Position numbers and translations under genes: made by a program. From NCBI RefSeq assembly GCF_902806685.2, contig NC_048555.1, positions 10,974,001 to 11,038,000 of the forward strand: a stretch of DNA of 64,000 nt. Direction: 5' to 3'. Shown here one piece after another: positions 62,665 through 64,000 of the stretch; the first letter of the stretch is position 1, and every line of letters begins with the position of its first letter. The notes below the pieces were generated by a model. It had not been told where the DNA came from. It searched no databases and worked only from the letters and a program-made list of their open reading frames with translations. Source of the stretch: Maniola hyperantus (Eukaryota; Arthropoda; Insecta; Lepidoptera; Nymphalidae).

Positions 62665-62986
62665 TTATTACTTTATTATAAACTAGGATAAAAATAATGA
62701 CGTACGCTGAAAAAAATTTAAAATCCAACAAAGATTTACAAAGTTACAGGCATTTTAATTTTGGAGTGGGAGGGTCTTCCATCCCTTTCTCGCAAAACGA
62801 AAATTTGTATGAAACCGCACGAAGCTATTATGGCATTAGTAAGGTGTGACGTCAAAATGCTATATCGCTATCTCTGTCTAATCAGAAATATTTAAATGCT
62901 TATAACTTTTTTGTTATTTGATCGATTTAATTAGTTTTTTCAGTTTACGTCATTATTTTTATCCTAGTTTATAATAAAGTAATAAA
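62665..62986. mobile_element. ~322-bp MITE with 40-bp perfect terminal repeats
   Basis: TTATTACTTTATTATAAACT, AGGATAAAAATAATGACGTA at the left is mirrored without mismatch at the right. Intronic. The interior carries GGAGTGGGAGGGTCTTCCAT; no coding capacity. Confidence 0.88.
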
Positions 62987-63059
62987 AAAAATTGGAGTCA
63001 AATACCCAATTGGACCTATCATTTCCACTTGAGATTTTCGTATAACTTTATTAGAAAAG

Positions 63060-63205
63060 ATGAAGGAAGATTTCCTCGAAACGTTTCTGCTACGGACCGT
63101 TTAGGTGTGGAATGCCCTACGTCCTTCCGTATTTTCTACCACGTACAACCTAAAACCTTCAAGGAAAGAGTGAATAGGCATATAGGCAAGCGCGCTCAAA
63201 CCTAG
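63060..63205 (+). pseudogene. LINE ORF C-terminal fragment (VWNAL...FKERVNRH)
   Basis: Reads VWNALRPSVFSTTYNLKP in one frame and FKERVNRHIGKRAQT in the next, the C-terminus of a lepidopteran Jockey/CR1-like LINE ORF with one frameshift. Intronic, opposite to the gene. Confidence 0.65.
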
Positions 63206-63319
63206 ACATCATCTTTGCTTTTTATTAAGCATGACTCTATTTTACAATAAAAATCTGTATTTGTGAAATCAAAGTCAAAGTATGCTCTATACATCATGCT
63301 CATCGTAAAAGCAACTTAC

Positions 63320-63508
63320 TAAGATTCCTCGACAGCTTGTACCCAGCAGTGGAGTTCATAGTAGAGATGAGCAGCAAAGCTCGGTCGCAGCGAGCACAGG
63401 ACGGGCACTTCTGAACCTTGCACAGCTCTTCGTAGGAAGTGAGGATAGGTGGTGGAGAACCGAATTCCATGGGCTGCTGGATCTGGTTTTGTTGGTTGGG
63501 GCCAGCAT
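63320..63508 (-). CDS. Olfactomedin gene exon, Cys-rich linker
   Basis: Acceptor ATTCAATTATCAG, donor GTAAGT. Enters with two bases of a codon, reads AGPNQQNQIQQPMEFGSPPP, ILTSYEELCKVQKCPSCARC, DRALLLISTMNSTAGYKLSR and NL, and leaves with one base. The Gln/Pro-rich start and the KCPSCARC cluster precede the OLF domain; NST is a potential glycosylation site. More upstream exons are needed because no start codon is available here. Confidence 0.85.
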
Positions 63509-63574
63509 CTGATAATTGAATTTGATTTGTGATTTGATGACTGTTGAAATATTAGGAGAGTAATGTGGCAAATA

Positions 63575-64000
63575 CGGGATGTAACCAGAACGCTGGTTAA
63601 AATGAAAACAAGTAATATAACTGATGATTACTGATATGAGACGACAAAAAAAGACGCGAAAAAAATATAAAAATCCTATAATTTTGTAAAAGTTTATATT
63701 GCAAATAAAACATCTGACTGACGCTAGATGACCTCTTCCGTCAGTCAGATGGTTTGTAATGAACGTTGCGTAAGTAGGCCAGTCAATGCCGCGTCGTAGG
63801 CGGGGCATTAATCCGAGTTTTGCGCACTATACATTGCGGTTTTGAAAAACACAAAATCATTAAAACTATTTTATAATAACTTGCGAAATATTGGTCATAA
63901 TTTTCGAGTATTACTTTTTAGATAGATGGTATGTAGTCTTCGGGTAGACAAATATCAGAAGATGAATGAGAAACCAATAAAGAAACTCACACATCAATTT
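63575..64000. mobile_element. CAGGGTGTAACCAGAA MITE, running off the window
   Basis: CGGGATGTAACCAGAACGCT end, ATTGCAAATAAAACATCTGA, GAACGTTGCGTAAGTAGGCC and GTCGTAGGCGGGGCATTAAT match 9,395-9,785 inverted. A local inverted repeat, ATCTGACTGACG/GTCAGTCAGAT, is an addition. The far end is not reached or has decayed. Confidence 0.75.

Larger units (their letters stand above)
58330..63508 (-). other. Olfactomedin-domain gene (gliomedin/colmedin-like), 3' part
   Basis: Six exons in order: 63,508-63,320, 62,344-62,247, 61,661-61,542, 60,593-60,435, 59,878-59,729 and 59,076 to about 58,900 or 58,858. All internal junctions have GT/AG and compatible phases, giving about 310 residues. The first exon is a Cys-rich linker; the rest is an OLF domain of about 245 residues, from CQLYAIGKPV to VCGVLYALDS and beyond. 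OLF proteins act outside the cell; insect and nematode members of this architecture are type II membrane or secreted proteins with collagen repeats. The 5' exons (membrane anchor, collagen) lie beyond 64,000. Introns carry MITEs, SINEs and a minisatellite. Confidence 0.85.

Overview
This window reads as nuclear DNA of a moth or butterfly (Lepidoptera). It is AT-rich and sparse in genes, with spliced protein-coding exons (GT/AG ends, AATAAA signals). It is packed with repeat types known from lepidopteran genomes: tRNA-headed SINEs with a GATCATGATG tail, non-autonomous Helitrons ending in CTAG, the CCGGCCAAGTGCGAGTC...GGAACCCTAAAAA dispersed repeat, and 3' ends of several LINE families. There are no bacterial operons, no rRNA genes, no convincing free-standing tRNA genes and no CRISPR arrays. 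Most short open frames in the window are chance frames inside repeats.

Two host genes are well supported, both on the minus strand. At 51,094-51,391 lies the first coding exon of a ZSWIM4/5/6-type gene (zinc finger SWIM domain family) in a GC-rich island. At about 58,330-63,508 lies the 3' part of an olfactomedin-domain gene (gliomedin/colmedin/myocilin-like). Six exons carry almost the whole OLF domain; the 5' exons lie beyond position 64,000 and the exact C-terminus is unresolved. A third, tentative gene at 26,202-26,539 (minus) encodes a 43-residue protein from two exons, with a possible 3' UTR reaching about 24,815.

Layout. 1-11,660: dispersed repeats, Helitrons, a LINE C-terminal fragment and several palindromic MITEs. 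11,663-14,830: a SINE, a 159-bp minisatellite open on both strands, and a ~240-bp satellite. 15,168-23,777: CCGGCC repeats, Helitrons, fold-back elements. 23,845-26,835: a ~3-kb element with a PIF/Harbinger-like transposase exon, enclosing the small gene. 26,900-34,000: composite CCGGCC repeats, a 375-bp triplication, LINE tails, nested hAT MITE. 34,300-35,700: hAT MITE, LINE fragment, large fold-back, Helitron, 229-bp duplication. 38,211-38,935: a deleted DNA transposon with a transposase 3' end. 39,061-39,920: a ~198-bp tandem repeat split by a SINE with a perfect target duplication. 43,000-50,620: MITE-rich, with LINE and THAP remnants. 50,935-54,990: ZSWIM exon, low-complexity arrays, LINE and SINE pieces. 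55,300-58,300: two SINEs, then mostly unique AT-rich DNA. 58,330-64,000: the olfactomedin gene with repeat-bearing introns.

The genes do not form a pathway. The main interest is repeat biology: exact target-site duplications (8 bp for three hAT MITEs, TAA for a Tourist-like MITE, 12 bp for a SINE), nested and head-to-tail insertions, and tandem arrays. All calls come from reading the sequence; no alignments or database searches were run.
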